From assembly GCA_026770585.1 (NCBI GenBank), contig MU646622.1, positions 317,056-331,114 of the forward strand: DNA of 14,059 nt, in the 5' to 3' direction. This document shows positions 1 through 7,718 of this stretch, one piece after another; positions within the stretch are counted from its first letter, which is position 1, and every line of letters begins with the position of its first letter. The translations under genes and the position numbers were made by a program. The DNA is from Baffinella frigidus (lineage: Eukaryota > Cryptophyceae > Cryptomonadales > Baffinellaceae). Below the pieces are notes generated by a model. That model saw nothing but the letters and a program-made list of their open reading frames with translations. It ran no database searches and was not told the origin of the DNA.

Positions 1-157
1 GTTTAGGGTTTAGGGTTTGGGGTTTTGGGTTCAGGGTTTTGGGTTCAGGGTTTAGGGTTTAGGGTTTAGGGTTTAGGGTTTAGGGTTTAGGGTTTGGGGT
101 TTATTTTTTATTTTTTGTGTTTTAGGGTTGCCGGTTTCGGGTTTAGGGTTTGGGGTT
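1..157 (+). repeat. Telomere-like TTTAGGG array
   Basis: The window opens with TTTAGGG heptamers, perfect over roughly positions 49-90, with variants such as TTTGGGG and TTCAGGG on either side and a T-rich break near 101-122. This is the plant and green-algal type telomere unit. The G-rich strand runs 5' to 3' into the window, the reverse of what a left chromosome end should show, so it reads as interstitial or as a gap edge and not a terminal telomere. Confidence 0.9.
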
Positions 158-660
158 TAGCGGACCCAGCAGCCGCACCTGATGGAGTATGAAGACCCCC
201 TACGTGATGCATAGCTCTGCCCTCAGTTAATTTAGTCTCTCAAAAATGAGGACACCGGAAGTTGATCCCCCCTTTTGTGGTACAAATCCGTGTGGAGCAA
301 AACAGCATCGGTCAACCCGATGTTGGTCAAACATTTGGAGCAAAACAACGGTCAAACGTTTGGAGAAAAAAATCATCGGTGAACCCGACTGAGGCAGAAG
401 TAGGTATCGCAGTTCATGGAGCATACAGACCCCCACGAGATGCGCTCCTCCATGGCCAGCCATCTTCAGCGAACGGCTCTCTTCAGGAATTGGGTATGCG
501 TGTCTGGGCCTCCTCTCGCCACCCTCCACGGGAACACTCCTCAGAATAGGAGTACATGTGGGTCAAACCTGTCAGAAAAAGGTGCCCAATGTACAAAAAC
601 GTGAAATGGGCATGAGCTCCCATCAGAATGTTTTCTCCCCGGCGGTTGGGGAAATGCATG
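158..660. repeat. Gene-free diverged repeat block
   Basis: I see no gene here. Two related segments occur: about 178-222 (ATGGAGTATGAAGACCCCCT...) and about 410-455 (ATGGAGCATACAGACCCCCA...). The phrase GTGAACCCGACTGAGGCAG near 380 recurs near 1188, and GGAAATGCATGCCTGGG near 650 recurs with changes near 1050, 1145 and 1263. The block is an older, more diverged member of the duplicated material at 1018-1345. Open frames on both strands here are short and overlap each other, with no recognisable domain. Confidence 0.55.
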
Positions 661-668
661 CCTGGGCC

Positions 669-1011
669 CCTAAACCCTAAACCCTATACCCAATACCCTA
701 TATCCTAAACCCTATACCCTGTATTGTACTTTTCGGGTCAGCGCGGATTTTCTCGAGGTCGGGTCGGGGAGTCGGGAAATGAAAATCTCGAAAATCGATG
801 CGTCCATCTAAAGTTTTATGCTGTCTTATGCATTGATATGATGACAAGATGCACCCCCCACCCATAATATGTACAAATACTAGAGCCCTTTTTCGATATT
901 TTCGATTTTTCCCGACTTCCCGACCCCGGCCCAAAATCCGCGCTGACCCGAAAAGTACAATACCCTAAACCCTAAACCCTGAACCCTAAACCCTAAAACC
1001 TAAACCCTTAA
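669..1011 (-). repeat. CCCTAAA telomere-like array, split by an element
   Basis: CCCTAAA and variants (CCCTATA, CCCAATA) run from 669 to 721 and resume at 963-1011. The stretch between is a short inverted-repeat element. Relative to the array at 1-157 the orientation is flipped, so telomere-like DNA lies in both orientations within 1 kb. This supports an interstitial origin. Confidence 0.85.
722..962. mobile_element. MITE-like TIR element A, inserted in telomere-like repeats
   Basis: The two ends are inverted copies. The left end begins TATTGTACTTTTCGGGTC and the right end is its reverse complement, closing at ...GTACAATA. The first 30 bases of the two arms are identical and imperfect pairing (GTCGGGGAGTCGGGAAA versus GTCGGGAAGTCGGGAAA) continues to about 70 bp. 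The 241-bp element has no coding capacity. Both ends start with TA, compatible with a TA target duplication as in Tc1/mariner-type elements, but the transposase family is inference. CCCTA repeats flank it on both sides, giving a clear insertion context. Confidence 0.8.
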
Positions 1012-1017
1012 AGGGCA

Positions 1018-1345
1018 GCCTCCCCCCGGGCAGCCCTCTTCCAGGGAGGGGTAGGGATGCATGCCTGAGGCACCCCGCGCCGCCCGCGCCGCCCCCTACG
1101 ACAAGCGCCACGTGCTCCCACCCTCACTCCTACCAGAGGTTGGGGGAACGCATGCCTGGGCCCCCGTCAACTTTGGGGTGGAAACGAGCAGTGAACCCGA
1201 CTGAGGCAGAGCTAGGATGCGGTGCTCGACGGGCAGCCCTGTTGGAGCTCTTGGAGGTTTGGGAAATGGTTGCCTGGGTATCCCGGCGCCGCCCGCGCCG
1301 CCCCCAACCACAAGCTCCACGTGCTCCCACCCTGACTCGTACCTG
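1018..1345 (+). repeat. Duplicated unit of about 200 bp
   Basis: Segment 1030-1133 (GGGCAGCCCTCTTCCAGG..., GCGCCGCCCGCGCCGCCCCC, CACGTGCTCCCACCCTCACTC) is repeated at about 1230-1343 with the same landmarks in the same order. Between them lies GTGAACCCGACTGAGGCAG, also found near 380. I see no protein family in either strand. The arrangement looks like tandem duplication of a dispersed repeat. Confidence 0.7.
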
Positions 1346-1347
1346 CG

Positions 1348-1495
1348 TTTAGGGTTTTCAGGTTTGGGGTTTGGGGTTTAGGGTGTAGGGTTTAGGGTTT
1401 AGGGTGTAGGGTTTAGGGTGTGGGGTGTAGGGTGTAGGGTGTAGGGTTTAGGGTTAAGGGGTTAGGGTGTGTAGGGTTAAGGGATTAGGTTTGCA
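1348..1495 (+). repeat. Degenerate TTTAGGG / GTGTAGGG array
   Basis: Alternating TTTAGGG and GTGTAGGG units with drift (GTGTGGGG, TTAAGGGG) cover this stretch. It is telomere-like but much less regular than positions 49-90, as expected for an interstitial array free to mutate. Confidence 0.85.
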
Positions 1496-1760
1496 AGGTC
1501 GAGAGAAATTAATGGACTGGACGCCCGGAAAATCGCGGCGTCGTGGGTTTTCCACAAGGGGAGGGGGGGGGGGGCGACCTGCGGCCAGGCTTGGACGCAG
1601 GGACGTTAAGGTTAAGACTTGCGAGGACGAGACACAATATTGGATTGCACGCCCGGAAAATCTCGGCGTGGTCCATTAGTTTCTGATCGCAGCACAGAGT
1701 CCAAAAAGAGAGGGGGGGGGCTACCTGCGGCCAGGCTTGGGCGCGGGGACCTCGAGGCAC
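1493..1760 (+). repeat. Imperfect tandem duplication
   Basis: Two copies, about 1493-1608 and 1618-1757, share GGAC/GCACGCCCGGAAAATC, CGGCGT, a poly-G run, and ACCTGCGGCCAGGCTTGG. The second copy has extra sequence before its poly-G run. No coding signal is recognised. From 1760 to about 2070 I see nothing beyond moderately AT-rich sequence. Confidence 0.75.
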
Positions 1761-2072
1761 CTGATCGAGCGTTCTCGGAACCTGCGGGCACCAAACCACC
1801 GTCACCAATCTCATCTCGCAAGACACTTGAATCACTTCCTTTTCAATGGCAGGTTGAATAAGAGAAATTAGTTAGGGCATAGTAAATTCAATTAGGCCTC
1901 CTCATTAAACGAAAAAGCTAATTAGTGAACTGGTTCAGTTATTTTTCGAGATGAAATCTGCGGCGCCACGCGGAGGTGGCTCAAATTGAACTCTGGCACC
2001 AAAGGCCTTTTAAAACTCCGTAAGGAGCTAAAAGTCCCATTCTCGTACAAAACCTATATTGTTTTTGTCAGC

Positions 2073-2122
2073 CACCCCAGATCTGGGGTGCCAAGGTACA
2101 TCGAAAATGTTCCTGGAACATT
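2073..2122. other. Two close palindromes
   Basis: CACCCCAGATCTGGGGTG (2073-2090) is a perfect 18-bp palindrome. AATGTTCCTGGAACATT (2106-2122) is perfect apart from its central base. They lie 15 bp apart, just upstream of a TIR element. They could be dimeric protein-binding sites or part of an element end. Nothing else supports either reading. Confidence 0.6.
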
Positions 2123-2148
2123 TGACACTATTTGAGCCACCTCCTAGG

Positions 2149-2438
2149 CCACACAGCGGGCTACGACGGGATTTTCGGCCCATTCCGGGCCGAGTTTCCA
2201 TTACCTTATCCGTAGGAACCCCCCTATGTCCCTTCGGGTTGCCTACCGTAGGAGGTGGAGTTAGAATCCACCCGGAAAATGCTCGTATGAGCGGCCGACA
2301 CGGGGTACACAGTGGCACAATGCGTAGCATGTGCGGCGCTGACGCTGGTTGTTTGGCAATAAATTATCAATCTCTCTAGGGTCCTAGGTCTGGTCGCGTA
2401 AGGATTATTCAGGAATCCCTTCGAAGTCCGCTGTGTGG
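2149..2438. mobile_element. MITE-like element B, copy 1
   Basis: The left end CCACACAGCGGGCT, followed by GGGATTTTCGG, pairs with the right end, whose reverse complement reads CCACACAGCGGACT then GAAGGGATT. The interior phrase GTAGGAACCCCCCTATGTCC and the following CCGTAGG also occur in the same order in the shorter copy at 12879-13083. That relation defines a dispersed family. Here about 100 extra bases sit between the shared core and the right end, so one copy is probably an internal deletion derivative of the other. No protein is encoded. Confidence 0.75.
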
Positions 2439-2439
2439 G

Positions 2440-2968
2440 CTGGTGGAAAGGACACGGCCGCGTCGCTGAGGGGCGCGTTCAAACGGCTCAAATTCCGGGA
2501 CGCGGGTCCAAGACCGCGGCGGCACCTCAGAGAGGCCAGATCTCCTCGAATCTCACCTTACAAAAGCTTCTACGTCGCTCCAGAACCCGGCCAAAATCCT
2601 ACTTGTATGCACTCAACCGGAAAATTCCTGAACCCAGGCCGGACTTCCGGTTGATTGCACAAGACGATCCCTCAACCGGAAATTGAACCCGTTGTCCTAA
2701 ACCGGGACCTGAGAGGCTCCTTGAGAAGGAAGGTCGAAATGGGGCGTCCGCCGATGATGCCTTCGACGAGGCGCGCCCCGACGTTCTCGCAGAGAGCAAC
2801 GACGCGATGGTACTCCATCGCGTCTGCGCACCGGAAGCACACCTGCCTCATCCGGAAACCTCACGCCACCGACCTACTTACAGCCTACGAATTGCCTAGG
2901 GTAGGTCGGGGGGGCCTCGTACGACTTGACAATACAAAAAAAATACTGCCAGGTTTGAGCGAGAGCAT
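2440..2968. other. Gene-free stretch with a short local duplication
   Basis: No gene is recognised. CTCAACCGGAAAATTCCTGAACCC near 2611 is echoed by CTCAACCGGAAATTGAACCC near 2672, with the inverse motif ACTTCCGGTTGA between them at about 2644. Open frames such as 2655-3071 on the plus strand show no domain, and overlapping frames are equally open. It could be a decayed transposon, but I cannot name one. Confidence 0.4.
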
Positions 2969-3084
2969 TGGAGGGCACCATCAAGTTTGTTCCCAACTCA
3001 TGCAAATCATGCGGGTAGAGCGAGACGGATTCCGGCCCAAAGCTCTGAGAAGTACACATGTACTTCTCTGAACACTCGACTCTG
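2969..3084 (+). repeat. Dispersed repeat, partner at about 8049-8132
   Basis: TGGAGGGC, AAGTTTGTTCCCAAC, CCAAAGCTCT and ACTTCTCTGAACACTC occur in this order both here and near 8049-8132. The present copy carries about 35 extra bases in the middle. It contains a near-palindrome AGAAGTACACATGTACTTCT (3048-3067). A TIR element starts immediately after it. Confidence 0.75.
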
Positions 3085-3281
3085 CCACCAGCAACCCGTT
3101 GCAGCTTTTAACCGGGTCGGGTACTGTAGTAAATTTCGGCTTCACCGGACATATCTGTCCGTATCTCCCGTCAGCAATTCCGAGGTTCCTAGGGACTCCT
3201 ACTGTAGGGTCCTACGAATTTAAAAAATCGTTCCCGGATTCTTGCAAGGGTCCGGTAAAAGCTGCTACGGGTTGCTGGTGG
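3085..3281. mobile_element. MITE-like element C with 30-bp TIRs
   Basis: The left end reads CCACCAGCAACCCGTTGCAG then CTTTTAACCGG. The reverse complement of the right end reads CCACCAGCAACCCGTAGCAG then CTTTTACCGG. Over 30 bp that is one mismatch and one indel. The 197-bp element is non-coding. No target-site duplication is obvious at the flanks. Its ends differ from those of elements A, B and D. Confidence 0.8.
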
Positions 3282-3997
3282 AGGGGGGCGGTGATTCGAC
3301 TGGGTGAGTGATCTCGCGTGCTTGTTTGCAGCTAGCACGAGACGAAAAAGTTGCAGGTAGCTAGAGACGAAACGAAACGAGCTCTGGCTCACAGCCAGCG
3401 GCAGTCTCGTTTGCAGAGACAGCAGCGAGAAGCGAGACAGCAGCTAGAAGGCGCATACATGGTCTGCCTCGAACGTCGACGCGTCGATGTCCAACCGGTC
3501 AAGAAGCGCGAAGACTCCTTCCAACAGCGCGCCTGCGTGCAGCATAGGACCTTCAGGGCGAGGCTTGGTCACGGAATCGGGGGAATGGGCGTGTTGCGAA
3601 CGCGCGTGGTGCATGGAGGGCGAGGGTCGCCAACGCTGGCGCCTGGGGCCAGGGTTTCACCTGGGCTTCCGAGCTCCTTGATTACAGGATGGGACTCGTC
3701 CATGCTATTGGATGCGCCCTTCCTACCTCCACACACACCAACCAGCGCTGATCCGCGGAGCACTCGAGGGAGACCGGTAACGAGAGTCGCGAACGCTGGA
3801 GAACGCCTGGAAACCAACGCGGCCGAAGAGGTCCTACAGAGAGACAGCCACACCAAGGCAGAGAGTGCCTCCCCTTCTCCTCTGCGAACAAAGGATTTAG
3901 ATTCAATGGCTCAAACGACGGTAATCTACTTTAGACGTGACCTGGAGGTTGCTCCCGGGAGCAATCATAAGTTGACCATAAAAGCACCAAAAAAAGC
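3282..3997. other. Gene-free stretch; long ORF not believed
   Basis: A plus-strand open frame of 235 codons (3351-4058) spans this area, but it has no recognisable domain, begins in CGAGAC/GAAACGA simple repeats (about 3340-3450), runs on into an inverted-repeat element, and is accompanied by open frames on the opposite strand. I treat the region as without a supported gene. Confidence 0.45.
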
Positions 3998-4543
3998 ACC
4001 ACCTAAGTGCCTTTCTGTTGCAAACCCAAAAAGTGCGAAAAATGAAGGAAAAATTTAAAGCACTTTCCCAAAAAATGAGGGTCCCATTCTGCTGCTTTTC
4101 ATGAAAAGGTTCACTTTTTGCCCGGATTTTTCGGGCAAGTGGCGCGGGGCATTCTTTTTGCTTTACACTGTTTGAAGAATCAGTTCACCGCGCGGGGCGC
4201 CGCCCGCCCGCCCCCCCGCCCGATGCACCGTGCCAACCGCCTCGCGAAGGCGCGTCCGATGATGCCTCACATGCCGCGGCGCCCCCCCCGCCCCCCGCGG
4301 GGAGGGCGCCGCGGCAAATCCCCACCCCGCGCCACTTGGTGCGAAATCCTTGGGATCTTTTTGCACCACGGCATCTTTTTGCACCAAAACTTTGGGTGCA
4401 AAAAAATCGTCCTCAAAGTTTTCCCGGATTTTCTGCACAATGGCTCAAAGCCCCGGCCGATTTTTTGGCACTTTTCTGAAAAACGCACCTTTTTCGGGGG
4501 CAACAGAAAGGCCCTAAAGGACCAAAAAGCACCAATAGGTGGT
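3998..4543. mobile_element. Long foldback (inverted-repeat) element
   Basis: The left outer arm contains ACCACCTA and then GTGCCTTTCTGTTGC (3998-4021). The right arm is its inverse (4500-4543) with about 20 bases more. Further in, GGGCAAGTGGCGCGGGG (about 4133) pairs with CCCCGCGCCACTTGGTGC (about 4325), and the centre (4273-4316) is a very GC-rich palindrome around GCCGCGGCGCC. The whole 546 bp can fold on itself. The arms are rich in A/T runs and TTTTTGCACCA, unlike the GC-rich centre. Plus and minus open frames through it reflect the symmetry, not a gene. Confidence 0.7.
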
Positions 4544-4800
4544 TGAGGGGTTTTTCTGCTCTCCTCGCGTGGTATGAGTGGCCCGCAAGGAGAGTGGTCC
4601 ATACATTTTTGCCCAAGTCCGGGGCAACTGTGTATGGAATAGGCAGAGGCCCCCACGCAACGGGGTGCTCTGCGGGGAGCCATTGGGGAGTGACACGCTG
4701 TCCGGTTCGCCGGGCTTGTGCGGGGAGCTCCTTCGTGTTTTTTCCTTATGGGTAGTGGCAGTTTCTTGGGCAGGAAAAATCTGGTGCAGACCCCAGATGT
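4544..4800. other. No supported gene
   Basis: Only small inverted repeats are visible, such as CTCTCCT...AGGAGAG (about 4559-4594) and GGGGAGC repeats. Nothing can be assigned. Confidence 0.4.
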
Positions 4801-4866
4801 TTTTCTAACCTCGCCTCAATTCTTGCACCGTGCATTCTCACTTTCGAATAAAGTCAATAAGTGTCA
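4800..4866 (+). repeat. Dispersed repeat, partner at about 6766-6830
   Basis: TCTCGCCTCAATTCTTGCAC-type sequence followed by CGTGCATT, CACTTTCGAATAAAGTCAAT and AAGT occurs in both places nearly unchanged (CCTCGCCTC here, TCTCGCCTC there). Here TGTCAATAAG is duplicated once. AATAAA is part of the repeat, so it should not be read as evidence for a gene's poly(A) site. Confidence 0.8.
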
Positions 4867-4954
4867 ATAAGTGACCAAAGCACCATGACACAGGGATTTT
4901 ATTGACTTGTGTTGCTGTTGTCTTCCTGACACTTGGCTAAACTTGGCCTGGCTA

Positions 4955-5392
4955 ACTCCCACTGACACATCAGGGCCACACACGACTCACTTTACATTGG
5001 GGGAAACCCCCTACAAATCCCCTTTGGTGTCTGGCTGATCTCACCTCACACCCCCACAAAAAAAACATCTCACCATTTGAATTTCTCGTTTCCTCTGGGG
5101 TATCCGTGGTTGAAACTCCTATGTTCCAACCATGGGATATCATGAGCCTCAGAATAAGGCTGACTTGGGTTTGGTGTGTGCGCGAGCCTGTGCCCCATTG
5201 GCCTAACTCAAACACCCCAAGAGAACCACCCTGTATCCCCTCTACACGAGCCTCTGCACTGGAGAGCGAAACGCGATCCGAAAGCAAAAACGCTTTCTCT
5301 GCAGATCCCTTCTACGGAACGGCGTGTCGTTGGCATATGTTGGGCGAAATTAAAACCTAAAGAACCTAAAGGACCTAAATAATAAACCTAAA
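4955..5392 (+). repeat. Interspersed repeat, long copy 1
   Basis: Landmarks in order are: CCACTGACAC (about 4958), GGGGGAAACCCCCTAC, TTTGGTGTCTGGCTGAT, GGGGTATCCGTGG (5096), CAACCATGGGATATCATGAG, GCTGACTTGGGTT, CTACACGAGCCTCTGCACTG, AACGCGATCCGAA, TTGGGCGAAATTAAAACCTA and AAGGACCTAAA. The same order recurs at about 6140-6735. Substitutions and small indels break every long reading frame between the copies, which argues against a conserved protein and for a transposon-derived repeat of unknown class. Confidence 0.8.
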
Positions 5393-5409
5393 GGATCTAA
5401 AGGATAAGG

Positions 5410-5600
5410 CCCTGTGTCCCCTCTTCACGATCCTCTGCACTGGAGAGCGAAACGCGATCCGAAAGCAAACATGCTTTTCCTGCAGATCCCTTCTACGGAA
5501 CGGCGTGTCGTTGGCATACGTTGGGAGCATTTAAAAACCTCAAGGACCTAAAGGACGTTGGCATATGTTGGGCGAAATTAAAACCTAAAGGACCGAAAGG
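5410..5600 (+). repeat. Interspersed repeat, truncated copy plus fragment
   Basis: Positions 5410-5556 repeat the 3' third of the element at 4955-5392 (CCTCTGCACTGGAGAGCG, AACGCGATCCGAAAGCAAA, CTGCAGATCCCTTCTACGGA, CGTGTCGTTGGCATA). From 5557 a further short fragment begins again at GTTGGCATATGTTGGGCGAA and runs into AAAGGACC units. This is a nested head-to-tail arrangement. Confidence 0.8.
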
Positions 5601-5742
5601 ACCCTAAACCCTAAACACTCAACCCTCAAACCTAAAGGACCTAAAGGACCCTGAATCCTAAACACTAAACCCTCAACCCTCAACCCCACCCCCCAAACCC
5701 TAAACCCCAAAATCTAAGCCCTATCCCCCAAAAATTAAACCC
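5598..5742 (-). repeat. Degenerate CCCTAAA / CCTCAAC array
   Basis: CCCTAAACCCTAAACACTCAA, CCTAAAGGACCTAAAGGACC and CCCTCAACCC units fill this stretch. It joins the AACCTAAAGGACC tail of the neighbouring repeat to telomere-like heptamers, as if one had drifted into the other. Confidence 0.75.
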
Positions 5743-5804
5743 TCAACAGACACTGACAACCTAATAAGAAACTGTTCAGAGGGACAGGCACAAGCGAGAC
5801 GCTG

Positions 5805-5975
5805 AGGAAAAACGGGGGCAAAGAGAGGGGGGGGGGGCAGAAGTGGAAGAAGGAAGGAGAAGAGGCTCAGAAGAAGGGAACGTGGGAGGGAGGAAGAGAG
5901 GGAGGGAAGGACAAGGGGAAAGAGAAAAGAGAAAAGAGAGAGCAGGAGAAAGAGAGAGAGAGGAGGAGTATCTGT
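5805..5975 (+). repeat. Purine-rich mirror-like tract
   Basis: About 170 bases are almost pure purine on the plus strand: GAGAGGGGGGGGG, GGAAGGAGAAGAGG, GGGAGGGAGGAAGAGAGGGA, then AGAGAAAAGAGAAAAGAGAG and AGAGAGAGAGAGG, with only scattered C or T. Homopurine tracts of this kind can form triplex (H-DNA). The minus-strand frame here codes only for low-complexity Leu/Ser/Pro/Phe and is not a gene. Confidence 0.85.
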
Positions 5976-6139
5976 AAACCCTTCAAGGGGAGCTACGAGG
6001 GGGACAACATGTAGACACTCAAACGTAGGCGCCAAGCGGGGATGGCGAGCGACATAAACCTTATTGAAAGGCGGGGGGACATCGACACACTCGTTGCCTT
6101 GCTAACTTCTCTTTCTTCACTTGTGACACCTGCATGGAC

Positions 6140-6735
6140 TTAACTCTGCTGACTGCCACTGACACGTCGAGACACGTGGGGAAAATCTACGCTTGTACTG
6201 CCCTTGACTTTGCTAACGCCCGTACAATGGGGGAGACCCCTACACAACCACATTTTCTCTCCTTTTCTTTTCTTTTGGTGTCTGACTGATTTCACGTCAC
6301 CCCCACACATAACCCCTCCCACTTTCTGGACTGCTGTTTACTCTGACAAGCTGACTTTCGTATATTAAATCCCAACAATACCACATTTATCTCCTCTCAT
6401 CTTTGGTGTCTGGACTCATTTCACATCAACCCCACACACAATCCCTCTCACCTTGTGGGGTATCCGTGGCTGGAGCTTTTATACTTCAACCATGGGATAC
6501 CATGAGCCTGATAGAGGCTGACTTGGGTTCGGTGTGTGTGATGAGCGCGATTTTCTGGATCAACTCAAGCACCCCAACAGAACCACCCTTTATCCCCTCT
6601 ACACGAGCCTCTGCACTGGAGAGCTAAACGCGATCCGAAGGCAAGAATGCTTTCTCTGCAGATCCTTTCTACGGAAGGGCGTGGCGTTGGCAGATGTTGG
6701 GCGAAATTAAAACCTAAAGGACCTAAAGGACACCA
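6140..6735 (+). repeat. Interspersed repeat, long copy 2
   Basis: This copy matches 4955-5392 in order: CCACTGACAC (6155), CAATGGGGGAGACCCCTAC, TTTTGGTGTCTGACTGAT, a second partial TTTGGTGTCTGGACTCAT (6400), GGGGTATCCGTGG (6460), CAACCATGGGATACCATGAG, GCTGACTTGGGTTCGGTGTG, CCCCTCTACACGAGCCTCTG and TTGGGCGAAATTAAAACCTA. An internal part is duplicated (two GGTGTCTG segments about 140 bp apart). The other dispersed repeat (as at 4800) follows directly at 6766. Confidence 0.8.
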
Positions 6736-6919
6736 AAGGAAATTGCAGTGCGAGTTCTCAGATTTTTTCCTAATCTCGCCTCAATTCTTGCACCGTGCAT
6801 TTCACTTTCGAATAAAGTCAATAAGTCGTGTCGAACTTGTGGGCGCTAGACTGCACAAAACTGCAGTCTAGCCAACAATTACCCGATCCATTTAACCCCT
6901 CTCTATCCGAGCAAGGTTT

Positions 6920-7316
6920 CTGGGCGAATCCTGAGTCTTTCTGGGTCAATCCTGAGTGATACTGACTGAATCCTGAGTCATCGTGACCGAATCCTGAGTC
7001 ATCCTGACTGAATCCTGAGTCCTTCTGCCTGATACATGAGTCATTCTGACTGAATCCTGAGTCCTCCTGGATAAATCCTGATTCCTTCTGTCTGGATCCT
7101 GAGTCCTCCTGACTGAATCCTGATTCATCCAAGGAATCCTGATTTCTCTTGGATGATTCCTGAGTCATCGTGACTGAATCCTGAGTGCTCCTGACTAAAT
7201 CCCGAGTCATCCTGGATGATTCCTGAGTCATCGTGATTGAATCCTGAGTCCCCCCTGACTGAATGCTGAGTCCCCCTGACCGCATCCTAAGTCATCCAGA
7301 CTAAATCCTGAGACCT
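6920..7316 (+). repeat. 21-bp minisatellite containing TGAGTCA
   Basis: About 19 units of period 21 with consensus close to TGACTGAATCCTGAGTCATCC fill this stretch, with drift between units. Because 21 is divisible by three, the minus strand stays open in two frames (heptads like DSGFSQD or MTQDSVR) while the plus strand has stops in all three. The minus-strand open frame 6818-7285 is therefore a by-product. Five units hold an exact TGAGTCA, the AP-1/GCN4-type bZIP palindrome; others are one base off. Confidence 0.9.
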
Positions 7317-7466
7317 CCCACTTCTAAAGCAGCCACCGGGGGCTTCACGGATACAGTCCATCTAAACGATTTGTACTAGAATCTTATCCATTACCCTGAA
7401 ATTGTAACAGCCCCCCCCCCGGATATCCGGGGGGAAAGGAACTCGCCGCCTTCTAAGAGCTGAAGA
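7317..7466. mobile_element. Possible element D, degenerate copy, splitting the minisatellite
   Basis: Minisatellite units stop near 7316 and two more resume at about 7467-7505 (TGACTGAATCCTGAGACC..., TGATTGAATCCTGAG). The insert contains CCCCGGATATCCGGGG at its centre-right followed by CGCCGCCTTCTAAGAGC, comparable to CCCCGGATATCCGGGG and TATCCTTCTGAGCGG in the copy at 13454. It also has TCTAAACG where element D has TTTAGATGG in inverse. The rest is too diverged to align by eye, so membership is tentative. Confidence 0.45.
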
Positions 7467-7505
7467 GGTGACTGAATCCTGAGACCTACTGATTGAATCC
7501 TGAGA
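7467..7505 (+). repeat. Remainder of the 21-bp minisatellite
   Basis: Two units, TGACTGAATCCTGAGACCTA and CTGATTGAATCCTGAGA, match the consensus of the main array and show that it once continued across the inserted segment. Confidence 0.75.
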
Positions 7506-7589
7506 TCGAATCAACTTAGACTTCCTACCGAGTGGACAACGACCCTCCAACCGTCCTTGCGGACCTTCCAGTTTTATTGATTCCCAACA

Positions 7590-7718
7590 ATGGCGACCAC
7601 CGGGTTTACGGCAGAGCCACAAACTGAAGAAGAGCTCTTGTGTAGAGGGAAGTCACCACCACGTCAGAATGATCGAGGGAAACCGATGCCTTATCCACGT
7701 AACATCTCACGTGGTTGA
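7590..7718 (+). CDS. Doubtful 42-codon ORF
   Basis: An ATG in the context CAACAATGGCG opens a frame of 42 codons beginning MATTGFTAEPQTEEELL and ending at a TGA (7716-7718). The composition (acidic Glu/Gln cluster, then Lys/Arg/Pro) is protein-like and the start context is good for a eukaryote. I recognise no family and there is no neighbouring gene to support it. It might be the broken start of a retroelement polyprotein or chance. Confidence 0.15.
   Translation: MATTGFTAEPQTEEELLCRGKSPPRQNDRGKPMPYPRNISRG

Noticed and set aside
1-157. True chromosome end
   Set aside because: The G-rich strand runs into the window and unique sequence follows only after several other such arrays; orientation is wrong for a left telomere.
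3351-4058. Plus-strand 235-codon ORF
   Set aside because: No domain, low-complexity start, runs into a foldback element, and opposing frames are open too.
4118-4683. Overlapping ORFs on both strands near 4.1-4.7 kb
   Set aside because: They follow from the inverted-repeat symmetry of the foldback element; no domain is seen.
4840-4866. AATAAA as a poly(A) signal ending a gene
   Set aside because: It is embedded in a dispersed repeat present also at about 6800, with no coding region upstream of either.
6818-7285. Minus-strand 155-codon ORF with heptad-like DSGFSQ repeats
   Set aside because: It is the translation of a 21-bp minisatellite; two minus frames are equally open because the period is a multiple of three.
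6920-7316. CRISPR-like regular repeat
   Set aside because: Units are contiguous with no unique spacers and the sequence is eukaryotic; it is a minisatellite.
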